Program-made: the position numbers and the translations under genes
Notes under the pieces: model-generated
Told to the model about the DNA's origin: nothing
The model's input: the letters and a program-made list of their open reading frames with translations, nothing else
The model's database searches: none
Source: Channa striata
Taxonomy: Eukaryota > Chordata > Actinopteri > Anabantiformes > Channidae
NCBI GenBank assembly: GCA_033026295.1
Contig: CM065181.1
Span: 868,001 to 932,000 of the forward strand
Direction: 5' to 3'
Length of the DNA: 64,000 bases
In this document: positions 22,126-34,121 of the stretch, in pieces
Numbering within the stretch: position 1 is the stretch's first letter
How the letters are laid out: every line of letters begins with the position of its first letter

Positions 22126-22750
22126 CATTTACATGGACATTAGTAACTAGAAATATTTCTTGGGTAATCAGGGGACTGTGTCTACTGGAAACCCCTATAT
22201 ACATAAAGCCGAAGAGTAAACTGCTCCCAGCCCCCCAAACTTGTTTTGAAACAAATTTTAACTGTATAATGATGGAAAATGCTGGTATTCTCTCTCTCTC
22301 TCTGTGTCGTGCCGTTTCACAGCGCAGGGGGATAGAAAGGAAAGGCTTACGAAGCTGATCCTTTAAAAATCCACGGGGGAAAGTGAGTTATTTAGACTTC
22401 TATGAGACATTTTTTGTAAATTCTAATTTCTGTCTACCCTTAGGCGGACAATTTTTTTTTCAAGTTAGGCGTCATCGTCCCGTTAACTTGTTAACAATAT
22501 CTCCATGCATTCATTCTGTCCCTCGGATGTGTACGGTTTACTGTCTGCAGCCTGTTACGCAAATGCGCAGTTGGAGAAAGCCTATAAGAAACCTAGTTGC
22601 GTGTATACATAACAGAGTAATCTTCATTCTCAGACGGAACTCTACCTTGCGAGACCAAGTTTCCCTTAACCCCTTCCCTGATTTTGGAAACCTAGTTTCC
22701 CCATATACATGACACTTTAAGAAATTAGCTTTTCAAAGAAACTGTTTCCC
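22126..22750. mobile_element. Unidentified insertion in the Tc1 element, MITE-like
   Basis: Tc1 sequence stops after ACAACAATGA (about 22125) and resumes at CATATAAAGGCCAGAATTTT (about 22758). The roughly 620 nt between do not belong to the Tc1 family. The left edge TGCATTTACATGGACATTAG and the right part CCCCATATACATGACACTTT could be degraded inverted ends (ACATGGAC versus CATATACATG). The insert includes a (TC)n run near 22291. Exact borders and family are unknown. Confidence 0.55.
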
Positions 22751-25700
22751 CATGTGCCACATATAAAGGCCAGAATTTTGGAGTGCATGTCTAATAGTTG
22801 TCCTGTGGACATATTGTTCCACCTGAGCTGTGGATCTTTGCAGCTTCTCCAGTGTTACCATTGGCCTGTTGGCTGCTTCTCTAATTAATACTTTCCTTGG
22901 CCAGCCTGTCAGTCTGGATATGTTTGCAGTTGTGCCATTTTTGGATGATAGATTGTACAGTGCTCCGTGAGATGTTCAAAGCTTGGGATATTTTTAGAAG
23001 CTAAACCCTGCTTTAAACATCTCCACATCTTTATCCATAACCTGTCTGTTGTGTTCCTTGGACCTCATGATGCTGAACAGTTGTATTTATACTGAGACTA
23101 ATTTACACAGAAGTGGACTCTAATTACTAACGAGGTGACTTCTGAAGGCAGTTGTTTCCATTGGATTTAAGTTAGAGGTATTCGAGTAAAGGGGGCTGAA
23201 TACAAATGCACCCCAGACATTTCAGATATTTATTTGTAAAAAAAATTTAAAACATTTATAATTTTCCTTTCACTTCACAATTATGTCTCACTTTGTGTTG
23301 GTCTATCATATTAAATCCCAATAAAATACGTTTACATTTGTGATTGTAATGTGACAAAGTGTGGAAAAGTTCAAGGGTTATGAATACTTGTGTACACCAC
23401 TGTAAAATTTCTCAGGAACACTAGCATAAGGTGATGTCTTGTTATGCATCACGTTTGCTCCAGGTCATAACTACAGCTACTAAGTACTGAAGATACTTGT
23501 CTTAAAGGTGTTGATATTAAATGTTAAAGATATTAAATATAAATTTGCAATTTATGTTGAAATTGGAGAAACCATTTGTAACTTTAGCTGTGTTAAGCTA
23601 TACATTTTTTTTGTTTGATTTGATGATTATTGCTAAATGGATCTGAACACAGTGGCCTCAGAAAAATTAAAGGAACCAAATCACGATTTTAGCTTCACGG
23701 TTGCTATGCTCGTTTCAAAGGGCAACTTGGATTTTTCTGTCACTTAAATGCTAAGAATATAGACAATAGACAAATGTTTTCTCCTCAAAGTCTTTCAAAG
23801 TGTTTACCCTGTAGTTTACGTGAAAAAATAAAAATTTGATTTATCCCAAAATGACAGCAAAGGACAGCAAAACCAAAACAATTGACTTAAGTAGGATGAT
23901 AAGTCAAATAAAAATACATATTACAAATGTGTTTAATCCTCACTAGAAGCAGTATACTGATCCAGTTTTGAAATTTTTAGAGGCTACCATTTTGTTAATG
24001 TTGCCATGAATCTACATGCTCTTTTCCTACGATTTCTTTTATTCATAATGTGGACTATTGTATATTATAGTGGAACATTTTTGTCAGCTGTATGTGGGAG
24101 TAGAGCCCTCACCCATTATTGGATCGTACTTATCTATACCAGCCATGCTCTGATCCTGTGATACACAGCTGCCTCACCAATATGATCAGACTGATACCCA
24201 ACAGTTTGGTAGTGAGTAATGTGAGCGGGCTGTCTTTCACTTCTGTATTTTTGTTTGTTTGTTTTGTGTTTTCTTTGTTTTTTTTTCCTAGTGTCAATAT
24301 ATGACCCAGTGACAGTCACCTGACTTGAGCAAACTTTCGTCTAGTGACGATCACAGCAAAGCCAATAACACTGAAACTGCTCCTTACTGTGGTCTCTGCT
24401 AAAAAGAGAAATGCACAAAGGGAGGTTGTCTCTGCCACTTATTTGCAGTCTGCACTCTATCTGTCTTAGAGAGGAAATAACTGAGTGTTGTAGCACAGTG
24501 GCAGTCTGGCTTAATGTGTTTTTCTGTTCAGCTTTTGAAAACGCAGGTCCAGGCATGCCGAGGACCCTGCTGGAGCTCTCAGGGATTAAGAAGCTTTCTG
24601 ATTTTTCTCGGAGTCACAGCCACTCGGGCGAGGCACTTCAGTGCAGTATTTATCTTCAAATGCAAGGCGAGCAATGGCAGGCACTGAAAGGGCCCTGCTT
24701 TGCATTTTTAATGCTTTTACCAGGGCAGCCATGTGCTGGCACTTCTCTAAAGCCATGTTTCAATTTATCAGAACTGCCTAATCGACCCCCTGTTGACCTG
24801 CAAGGTTCGGGTATGTGTGTCAGGAAGTTTCGACATCAGGAGTGTGTCTTCGCGCACAGATATACACATGCACAATCATACATATTTATTCGAAGAGGCT
24901 AACATGTCAATTGGTAAGTTTAAAAAGGCAGGGTCTCATGCCTTTTATTTCAGGCATGTACTTGGCCAAGCCTAAAAGAGTAAAACCTTAATATTAACCT
25001 GTGCTGAGTTTTATTTAGTATGTATGCAATGTTGCGGCTATAAAATGAATGCACCATTAGCTCTCTGTTTAATTTTAAACAGGCTTTCTAAAGATATTTC
25101 TTCAGTACAGAAGAAGAATCATGGCATTTTTTTTTCTTTTTTCTTCCAGAGTGTTGGTAGTTGCAGTTTTAAGAGAAAATTATTTCTTGGTGTTGCCATA
25201 AAACTCAATCCCTGTGCATAAATAGCATACAGCAAATATACAAACCACAGACTTGCTAATAATAGCAGTATCACTGGACATGGGATTCATATCTATGATT
25301 GATAATTATTCAATTTGAAATCATATAACAGCATTTTGTGTGATACTCATCAAATATACATAGATTTTAGTGCATGCCTTTGCTGAAAATGTTTTCATAA
25401 TTTTTCTATTCTTCTGCATTTTGTCTCTGAAGAAACAGATACATTTACATTCAATCAATACAGCTCTATGCTCAGGTCATGTAATGGTTGGAGAACATGA
25501 TAAAATACATATTTTTAGTTTTTTTAGTTTCAAATCTATTTTTCAGCATCTTCCATAATGCAGGTCATCTATTACTCCATCTTATGTCTCAACACCTTCT
25601 GTGTAGACACAGATGGAGCACTAGTGCTGTTTAGGGTGTTCTTCTGCCATACTGTATAAACCATGTCTGCTGTGTAGGCACGATGTTACTGACACTCGGT

Positions 25701-27216
25701 CATGTCCATTAATTTAGCCTAATACTGGATGTTATGGGCCAACAAATTTTTTTTGTAGGACACTTATAGATCCTATTTAATTCCAAATGTCTTTTGTTAG
25801 TGGCATACCTTGCTCTCAAAATAACAGTTTATGTCAACACTCAACTTGTAGTTATAAGCCTGTAAATAAAGGTAGAGAAGAGGTTGATAGACTTTTAGGG
25901 TAACTTTCTGACAGACACATCCACTTGCTGCAGCATGAGGCCACTGAACAGTATAACATTAAAGGTGGGGGAACAAAACATGTATGACAGCAAAAATGCC
26001 TTCCACGTTTAGATTATGTGGAGAATTTTTTTCTATTTTGTGTATTGCCTTAAATTTTGATGTCTACCATTTATAATTATATATATTTTTTTAATTATTT
26101 AAATGTCTCATATTAAGGAATCTGTATTGATTTCATTTTGTTTTCTAATGTTTGAGCGAATTAGGGGTTCAAAGTAACTAAGGGGGCATTAAATCTCCTC
26201 CTAATGCTGCACGATTTACTGCTACAGTGCAACCTTAAATCTCCCATATGAACATATGCCATTATTCAGTCAGAAGTTAGGAGAATTGAGTAAATATATC
26301 AAGTTACTATTACTTCCTCATACTTCCTACTTTCTCTGCACTGTTAAGTTCTCTAATCCTGTGTGAAATGATTCATGCTTGTTAAAGATGCACTGATGTA
26401 CCTAATTAAAAGATTGATTTCGCCTGGGACTTATAAATTGCCTGCAGTTTGAATTTTCTCACCTGAGCAGAGCTTAAGATAAGATATGCTGTGTGGACGA
26501 ACTGCTTTTAGCTATACCAGCTTCTGAACTGCTCTTTGCACCCTGGACTTATAGATTACTTTAACCAACACCACTTTAAAGTAAAAATTATTAAATAATG
26601 TCAGGTCTTTTGTTTGGTACTGCAGTCGCAGGAGAAATGGTCTGAAGGAGCCAGTTGGCAGCATTCTTGCAGTTTGCATTTTTAATGATAAGTGCTCCAT
26701 CTGGCAAGTGGTGGCGAGCCAAGGGCGACAGATGGAATTGTTTTCACAATCTGTTTAAATATGTTGTAGATTTTTCTTCCCCGTTTAAACCCTCCCAGCA
26801 GCTCCGGCATTCACTTGCTAACAACAATAAGGAGATGTTTGATTTATTTCCGTTCATGCTTTGTTCAGTCTCCTGCAAAGAGAAAGCACACATCCGACCT
26901 GTGTGCACTAAAGATGGTGTAGTTGCAATGTCCATCCATTGCTGTTTGAACTTTACAAAATTAATGCAGTTGGTGTTCTGGCATGTTTAGCCGTCATAGT
27001 TGGTGCCACCAAATGAATAGCTGTCTAAGTGGTTTGATAGTAGTGCTGCAAGTCAGGCTGCCTTCAGCTGTTAAAGTAGAGAAGTTGGTGAACACAAAAG
27101 GGACACTTATTAATCAGCTTTGCGTGAGTGTGTGTGTGTTTGTGTGTGTGTTAGTATAAAGTATTAAAAGGAATTGTGTTGACCCTTACTTAAAAGTGAC
27201 ATTTTTTGTCTTACAG

Positions 27217-27279
27217 AGAACCAGAGGACAGAAGAGGAAGAGAATTCCCATCTGTGAAGACAGGGAGGATAGAATTGAG
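27217..27279 (+). CDS. phf14: PHF14 internal exon, short basic/acidic linker
   Basis: The acceptor is TTTTTTGTCTTACAG ending at 27216 and the donor is GTTTGT at 27280, which is weak at the fourth position. The exon is 63 nt, 21 codons in phase 0 on both sides, so it can be skipped without a frameshift. The peptide is RTRGQKRKRIPICEDREDR and then IE. The RTRGQKRKR cluster is strongly basic and could act as a nuclear signal or AT-hook-like contact (inference). It corresponds to the RTRGRKR stretch between the two C-terminal PHD fingers of PHF14. It is too short to stand out as an open frame and was found by its splice borders and match to the family. Confidence 0.85.
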
Positions 27280-30200
27280 GTTTGTCATTTGGCGCTGCCA
27301 AATCAGTTTGTTACCTTCACTGATATTTGTTTTTAGACCCCTTACTTTAGAAATACACATTTCTATCTCTTATTAATTACATAATTGTAAACATTATCTT
27401 GCATCTAGTTACTGCAGTGTTTTGTAGAAGAAATGTACCTTTTATTCTATGTCCTTTAAAAAGAAACCTGCCTAAACCTGAGTTGACCCTAGTGTAAATA
27501 AGTCCCCATCTAAAAAGTAGTCAGGGCTAATGTCACTTTATCTTGTTACACTAAATGTTTTTTCGCTAGTGAAATTAATGCATTTTAACTTGTTTCTTGT
27601 TACACTGACATTTTGTTGACATACTCCAACAAAGTAGGATGTGTTGAATAAAAGGTACAAGTCAGACAAGGTTAGGATTTCCACCCGATTAAGTGATTAT
27701 TTATAACTCTGTTTTGTTGCATGTTACAGTTTGCACACAAATACTTCTTGCCTTAGCTGAAGGTTGGGGAAGAAAACTAAGGCAAAGCCAAAGTCTGTGC
27801 CAAGTGCATATTTAGGGCCATTCTATGGAGGTGTGATTAGCATTTACAGTGCACGGAGGAATGGATTTCATAGGCACCCATTTATTTGCAGTAGTCAAAA
27901 AGAAAACAAAAATATGGAGTTTTAATAATGTTAATAAGTTTAATTGAAAAACAGTCAAACATAAAAAATGCTTTTAGTAATATTCACTTGGTCATATGTA
28001 ATCATAGAAGAAGGAAAAGGTTCAGCTTGAAAAAAGGGCAGTTAAGAGTTTTGGGATAGGTTTGGTACCTAAGGAATACAAGGAAATTCTATAATTAATT
28101 TTTAGAAGTGATCATGAAGTGTAGACTGTAGATTCATTGCTATAAAATTATGTATGCACTGCGATATGACACTATACTACCAAATAATGACACAAACAAC
28201 ACCATTTTGGCAAAACACGGTCTTAGGGACATAACCAATATGTGATTTGATAGAAGTAATCAGCATAAGCATCTGGCAAACCTAGGCATGTGATCAGTTT
28301 CCTAGCATGAATTGATTTTGGTTTCATTCGAATCTTGGAAGCCTTCCTTTTTAATAGCATCTGTAAATGACCTTTTAGCCTGGGAGGATGCAGCATGTTG
28401 AAATGCATGTTGCAAGTTGCTTGTTAAGGTTAAGAGCACAGTGTTCAAAAATGTTCCTTACTACATATAAGATTGTTCTCAGCTGTCCAGATGAAAGATA
28501 GGCAGTTAATATTAAGTGGTGGACTGCAATATTTGTTTGTTTGTAGGTTTGCACATCAAAATCTTGAGGGCGCTGAGGCCAGTTGCGTTGTTTAGAGTAT
28601 GCATTACCAACAAAATGACTGGCTCCATTCCACCCCAGATTTAGTCTGTGTGTATGCCAAATCATAATTATCCTCGGATAATGATTTTTTTGGAAATGAG
28701 GAAACCTTTGTTTTGTCATGTCATGCAGCCTGTGCTAAGGTGCCAGGACGGAAAGCATATTACAACATCAAAATCATAGCATAGGACAGAATATTCAGCT
28801 TATTAAGTGGTGGAGTATGTGTGAGAGTATCAGCTGCTATAGTGAAAAAAACTACAAAAAAAGATTAGGAAATGTTTAAGATCAAGAAGTGGAGTTTTGA
28901 AGGCAGATTTACGTTAAGGCAATCAAAGGTCATTTAGAGTGTTGAGGTGAGGATGGTAGGGATTCTGAAAACAAGGGAAAAAATTAACAAGGAAGGAGCA
29001 TTTAATTTTAAGTTTGTCATTATAAGTATATACTGTATTTATAAAGTCCAACATTGGGTGGTTGATGATTTGATTTGTGAGACCCGAGGTGACTTTAGAA
29101 ATTGAAAGTCAAGAAAGAAGAATGTATTGATTTCCTACTAACAGAACATGAGATTGTTGGCAGCAGCAGCTATAGCTTAACCACAAACAGGCACCTATGA
29201 TATGAAAAGCATGTATGTAATAGCATAATTCACACACAATCATTATTCAAGGTTTTGCAGAAGTGTATTTGAGTCTGCATTGGAAGCCTCTTTCATTGCT
29301 GAATCAAAATCAAATCATCATCAAGTCTCTCCCACCACCTTAGCACATTCAATAAATTTCAGTAAATGTCTTTAAAGTCATGGCATGATCTGTTTATAAA
29401 AGAGAGGCTCTGAACCTCAATGCAATTGTCTAACCCTTAAAAAGAGAAAACAATATGTAATAAATGGCTAATGTATAATATGACCAAATAAAGAATATCA
29501 ACATTGTGTGCTGTAGTGCAGTGACAATCATGGGTTATAAAGAGTTCCTACCTGTTCATAGAATTATTTGAGTCAGTTCTCTCTACAGAGTAGTCCACTA
29601 TTCCCAGTCCATTTAAGTACATAGCAAATGACCAAACTATAATAACTGACTAGTTGTCACACTTACAGTTCTGTGAGCAGAATACAGAGTTTATTTTGAC
29701 AGACCAGACCTACTTGGTAAGATGGCTTTGGTAACCAGGAGGTTAGCTCTGCAGCATAATATGAAAAGAAGTAGTTTAGGACGTGTAAAAACTATAACAT
29801 AACATGGAGACTAATACAATAACATAAACTACTAATTCAGTACTTAACATTGTTACAATACATTGAGACTACTACTTAATCATAACAGGTACATTACATA
29901 GAAACTTGTCAACTTAAGCAGGATTTATGCAGTAGTCTCTGGCCGCAGTCCCTATGTCACAGCCTTACAAGAACATAAAAAGAATTGTGACTGCTCCACT
30001 CAGTACTCCTGCCTCAACTGTTTCATTGGGCAAATGGACCGTATTCTTCTAGGCATGCTCTGTTTCAAAAAATAACCACTCAAGTGGAGAGAATTCTGCA
30101 GCTAGCATGTAGTCTTGTTACACTAAATATGGAAGCGCAGGTCAGTCATTTTAGTAGCAACTCTAAGAGACATGGTCGAAGGCTAACATGAAGCTACATA

Positions 30201-31758
30201 CCAAAATGAGCAAACAAAAATAGACACTGAAGAAAAAAAAGTTAATAAAGTCTTAAAGGATTGTCTCTGCATAAACTTTCATTGTTGTCCAAAACTGTTG
30301 AAAATACATTACTCAGATGCCCCAGTCCACGGGGTGATATATTTTGTCATTCCAAAATATGTAGCCAGCATAAATATTGTGCAAACAATTCCTTTTTCAT
30401 TGTAAAAAGAAATTCCTATTTAAAGTATGTTAAGCAATGTTTTTTAAAATTGACAACATGTTGACAACATGATTTTAAATAAAGAAGAATTATGATTTTA
30501 GACAACAATCAGAGTCTTATGATCCAGGCAATCAACTAATCCCTGTAGAATGAAAACCTTCTACACAACTAGAGAAGATTCATTGTTAAATGGTCTGCCA
30601 TTACATAGCGCTTTTCTAACTATTGGTACCCAAAGCATTTTACCCTGCTTCTCATTCACACTCACAATCACACACACACTCACACACCATTGAGGGAGCT
30701 GCTATGAAGCTGGCGTAGACTCACTGGGAGCAGTTAAATTGGGGTCGAAGCCTGACAGCTAACTTGTTGGTGTCAGCATTTGCATGGTGATTGTGGACAA
30801 TATAATTAATAATAAGACTTATTTATCCTTTAGGCTAGACACAGAGAATGTGAGGCAATAAAAACTTTGACATAATCATATTGTTCATACTCATGGTATA
30901 GTGTTAAATACTAACAAGTGAACATAGTGTAACTTGTTGAAGCTGAATGAGAGTGAGTATGTATAGGAGAGGCAGACTAAGAGGCTGTGCATGTGTGAGA
31001 TGATCACAGAGCAGAAATACGAACTGCAAAGCACTTTGCTTGAACATTACACAAAATGCATCAGTACTACACTTCACCCAGCAAGACCTCTGAGAATATG
31101 TTGTAGTGACTAATATGAAATACAGTTGCAAAGACAAAGTTACTAACCCTGTAGACTCCAGGATAACTAAAATGTTCCAATGCTGATGACTTGAATCGGA
31201 GTTGAATATCACGGTTCCATTTTCTAGTACACTGGGCTTTTGTAACATGGTTTCTGTCTCACCTTCAGAATTGTTAGGTTATGTTTAACCCTTTGAAATC
31301 AAGAGCTAATATAAAAGACATTTTGCAGTACCTCCACAGAACATAATATGCAACAACCAGGATAAGAATCTAACAAAGACTTCTATTGTACATCCTGTGA
31401 TTGTATATTCCTGAACCTGAAAAGAGTAAATAATATTGTACGCTACCATGCCGAGCCACTGGTAGCATAAACTATTTACTAGCAAATTACATTCATTAGT
31501 ACTAAAATCACATATTTTTTTAATTTACATTTGGTTTTAGATTTATTACATTACATTGCATTTAAGTTTATTTTAAGTCAGTAGAAGTATTGGCTGTGAA
31601 TAATTCACTTTAAATTTTAAATTTAATTTCAATATTCACTTTAATGGATTTTATTTAGAAATATTGCTCCAGTGAACTTTCTATCTTTCCCGAGTTAAAG
31701 ATGTAATTCCTTTTTAAATCATACCCACGAGCGATTCTAATCAGCCTTGTTTCCATAG
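27280..31758 (+). other. PHF14 intron (4.5 kb)
   Basis: Apart from one minus-strand SINE (30588-30748), the intron is AT-rich with no identifiable gene, repeat or RNA. Open frames on either strand are short and lack family features. Confidence 0.65.
30588..30748 (-). mobile_element. SINE family A, minus strand, tail and body only
   Basis: AAATGGTCTGCCATTACATA and GCGCTTTTCTA give the tail in reverse complement. The CA-rich stretch and GAGGGAGCTGCTATGAAGCT give the body. The tRNA-like head is missing beyond 30748, so this is a 5'-truncated insertion. Confidence 0.78.
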
Positions 31759-31880
31759 GAACCACTGCTACGGGAACGCCGACAACGTCAGTCTGCAATG
31801 CAGAAAAAGCCCAAAGCTGATGACACAAGGACTGAGTGTACAACCTGCAAAGGACCAGGTGATAACGAAAACCTAGTGAG
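31759..31880 (+). CDS. phf14: PHF14 internal exon, start of the last PHD finger
   Basis: The acceptor is TTTCCATAG ending at 31758 and the donor is GTGAGG at 31881. The exon gives 40 codons plus two bases. It opens with EPLLRERRQRQSAMQKKPKA, a basic stretch, and then ECTTCKGPGDNENLV, which holds the first cysteine pair of the last PHD finger. The split codon joins to Arg directly before CDEC in the next exon. A (GT)n microsatellite lies about 22 nt after the donor. The next intron is 16 kb, the longest complete one in the window. Confidence 0.93.
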
Positions 31881-31900
31881 GTGAGGGAACTACTGTGTTA

Positions 31901-31902
31901 GC

Positions 31903-31948
<46 letters not shown>
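31901..31948. repeat. (GT)n microsatellite beside the PHF14 exon
   Basis: A run of about 22 GT/TG dinucleotides begins some 22 nt after the donor of the exon ending at 31880. Its length probably varies between individuals. GU-rich tracts just downstream of a donor can bind CELF/TDP-43-type splicing factors (established for other genes, inference here). Confidence 0.9.
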
Positions 31949-31949
<1 letters not shown>

Positions 31950-33089
31950 AGGGCTGAAGTTATTAGAAATGCTCTGTGTGTGTCTGTGTCTCTTGAGGCA
32001 GCCATATCCTCCTGATGATTAAAGTTCAGTCTTCATTAGGCTCTGGCCGCCTGGGCTCTGCAGAATGAGGTGAATGAGGGTATCTTCTCCATAGGCCCCC
32101 TATATTGACCTGCCACATACATTTGCACAGTTCATTAAGGCATAATGAATAGCACAATTTATTCTTATCTTTTTCTTGGCGTTTCAGGTGTCAAGCATCT
32201 AATAAACAGGATTCTTGCTTGACATTGGAATTTTCCTGAGGGAAAAAAAAATCTGGATTACAGAACCCACCTTTTCAGCGCATTGTCATGATGAATCTCC
32301 TACATAAAAAAAACTCTCCATTCTCATCATACCTTTGAGTGAACAGAATTCCCTTCATGAATTTTATATTGTCTTCCTGAATCTGTCACTGGCTCATTTT
32401 TAGCTGAACAAGTCTAACCATTTTGAGTATGAAACATTTTTTTTCCACCTTGGTCTACTCTACTGTTTGCAAACAGGCATTTCTGTCCTAATACTTGTTT
32501 TTATTGCATGCCAGTCTTTATACATTCCTCAAAATGTGCATTTTCCGACACTAATCTATTTCGTTGAGTGATATCCTACAGTCATCAAAGCAGAATTATT
32601 ATGACAATAGTTTTATTAAATAGATAAAGTCAAAACAATGCGTTTTTAGTTTAGTCTGACTCACCTACTCTTAGTAATGTTTCCTGGCTGTTGGCATTAT
32701 GTGTCCTTTGTAACCTTGATTTTAAATGACATATAAATCAGTTTTATTTACTTGTTTATCTTTTGTTTGTTTTTTGAAATTTCTATACATATCTGTTAAG
32801 ACAGAAAAAGGAGGAAACCCCAAGGTGGATGCAGTCATGTACAAGAAAATGAGGGTACACTTATGATGCAGTTTGATTTATAAAGTGACAGTTTGTCCAG
32901 TTTCTTAAAAAAGATACCATATCTAGACCAAGACCAGTATCATAGCAGTACATTGAAGAAGCTGAATGCTTGAGTAGCAAAAAATTTCTGTTTTACTTGT
33001 CGTGGTCTTGAAGCAGCGTTGAAGTTGTGAGGGTGGCTGGTTGGGGTGTGAGGTGTGCTGCCCTGACTCTTTCTATCTTTGCATTGCAC

Positions 33090-33285
33090 AGGTTGTGAGA
33101 ACCGGGGCAGCCACCTCAACTTTCCATAAAAACTTGGGACAGATGACCGTTGGCTTAGAGACAGAGAGAGGCAAATTGAGGCATTTGAAGAAAAGGCACT
33201 CGAATCAGGCCGAAGAACGAGACCATCACACCGCTCCACAACCACCTCTGATCCAAACTGGACCAACAACTGTCCAAAAGCATGA
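33090..33285 (+). pseudogene. Protein-like stretch of unknown origin with one stop
   Basis: In one frame the + strand reads CENRGSHLNFP, a stop, then KLGTDDRWLRDRERQIEAFE followed by EKALESGRRTRPSHRSTTTS and DPNWTNNCPKA before a second stop. The composition (charged helix followed by a Ser/Thr/Arg-rich tail) looks like real protein rather than random intron. A second frame on the same strand is also open for 130 codons, so the true frame is uncertain. No family was recognised. It could be a retrocopy fragment or a piece of a mobile-element protein. Confidence 0.3.
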
Positions 33286-33854
33286 AGGGAACAAATATTT
33301 GGTTAATACTGGACTCTTAAACACAATACGAGTAACTCAATGCATGTTTTTTTGTGTGTGTGTGGGTGGGTGCTTTTTTAAATGTTTAGCTGCACTTGCA
33401 TCTATGCAAAGATTGACATCTACAGATTTGTGACCAAGAAAGAAGTGTTACCTTTTAACACAGCTCATGTGCTTAATCAGTTTGGCCAGCATGATAGATG
33501 CAGCGGTTATTTTACTGTTAAGTGACCAGTGGCATCACTATTTCCTTTATTTGATGTATTTATTTTGAAATTGGGTGTTGGGAATCAATGTCAAGTATAA
33601 ACTATATGGGAATGGAGTCAGTTTGCTGACAATATAATCTGTGAAGGTAGACACAGACACAGCAGCATAATTTACTGCTGAAGTTTTACTGGTTTCCATT
33701 TAGTTCCAGTTTTCCAGGAAGCCCCTCTGGCCATTTCATGAAATCTTTAAGACTGCATTCACATATAGCTCCAAAGCTGACATGCATCTTGACTGCTTAA
33801 ATACCTTTTTTGCTGCACTCTATAGGAAATTGGTAAAAAAAAAATTTGGCTTTG

Positions 33855-34121
33855 GGGCAATTGTGGTGTAGTAGGTAGCATGGATAATCTACTAATCCTA
33901 CAGTCGTTGGTTTGACTCCGGCTCCTGCAGTCACATGTTGAAGTGTCCATGCGCAAGACACTGAACTTAGTTGCAAAGTGTTGGCCAGTTGCATAACAGC
34001 TCCCCCAGCGGTACATGAATGTGCGTATGATTGTGAGTGTGAACGGGTAAATTAGAAGTAGTGTAAAGCGCTTTGAATACCAACAGGTAGAAAAGCACTA
34101 TATAAGTGCAGACCATTTAGC
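33855..34121 (+). mobile_element. SINE family A, plus strand, diverged
   Basis: The blocks GTTGGTTTGACTCCGGCTCC (B box region), CATGCGCAAGACACTGAA, AACAGCTCCCCCAG and the tail AAAGCACTATATAAGTGCAG match the copy at 3849-4130 in order. The A box is changed to TGGTGTAGTAGGTAGCA, so the copy is unlikely to be transcribed. Confidence 0.85.

Larger units (their letters stand above)
20495..23402 (-). mobile_element. Tc1-like DNA transposon, interrupted by younger insertions
   Basis: The ends are CAGTGCCTTGCAAAAGTATT at 20495 and TACACCACTG at 23402. They sit between TA dinucleotides (20493-20494 and 23403-23404), the Tc1/mariner target duplication. Transposase reads on the minus strand. At 20751-20957 it gives LQWPSQSPYLNPTENLWQDL and LTELELFCK, the C-terminal DDE region; the Glu of ENLW is kept while the usual Asp of SPDLNP is Tyr here. 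The rest is broken by stops. Insertions lie at 20975-21810 (solo LTR-like with nested hAT) and about 22126-22750. Without them the element would be about 1.4 kb. Confidence 0.92.
19684..27216 (+). other. PHF14 intron (7.5 kb)
   Basis: The dominant content is the nested transposon complex at 20495-23402. From 23405 to 27216 no repeat family was recognised. The parts 24400-24900 and 26640-26890 are less AT-rich than their surroundings and have long non-repetitive stretches, so they are candidates for conserved noncoding elements. The stretch 19684-20494 shows nothing but a small inverted repeat near 20189. Confidence 0.65.

Noticed and set aside
21873..22358. 161-codon open frame on the plus strand
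   Set aside because: It lies antisense to the Tc1 transposase region and runs into an insertion; it has no coding features of its own.
24411..24902. 163-codon open frame in the fifth intron
   Set aside because: Composition is mixed with no domain or splice logic linking it to PHF14; the sequence is better seen as unique intron or possible noncoding element.
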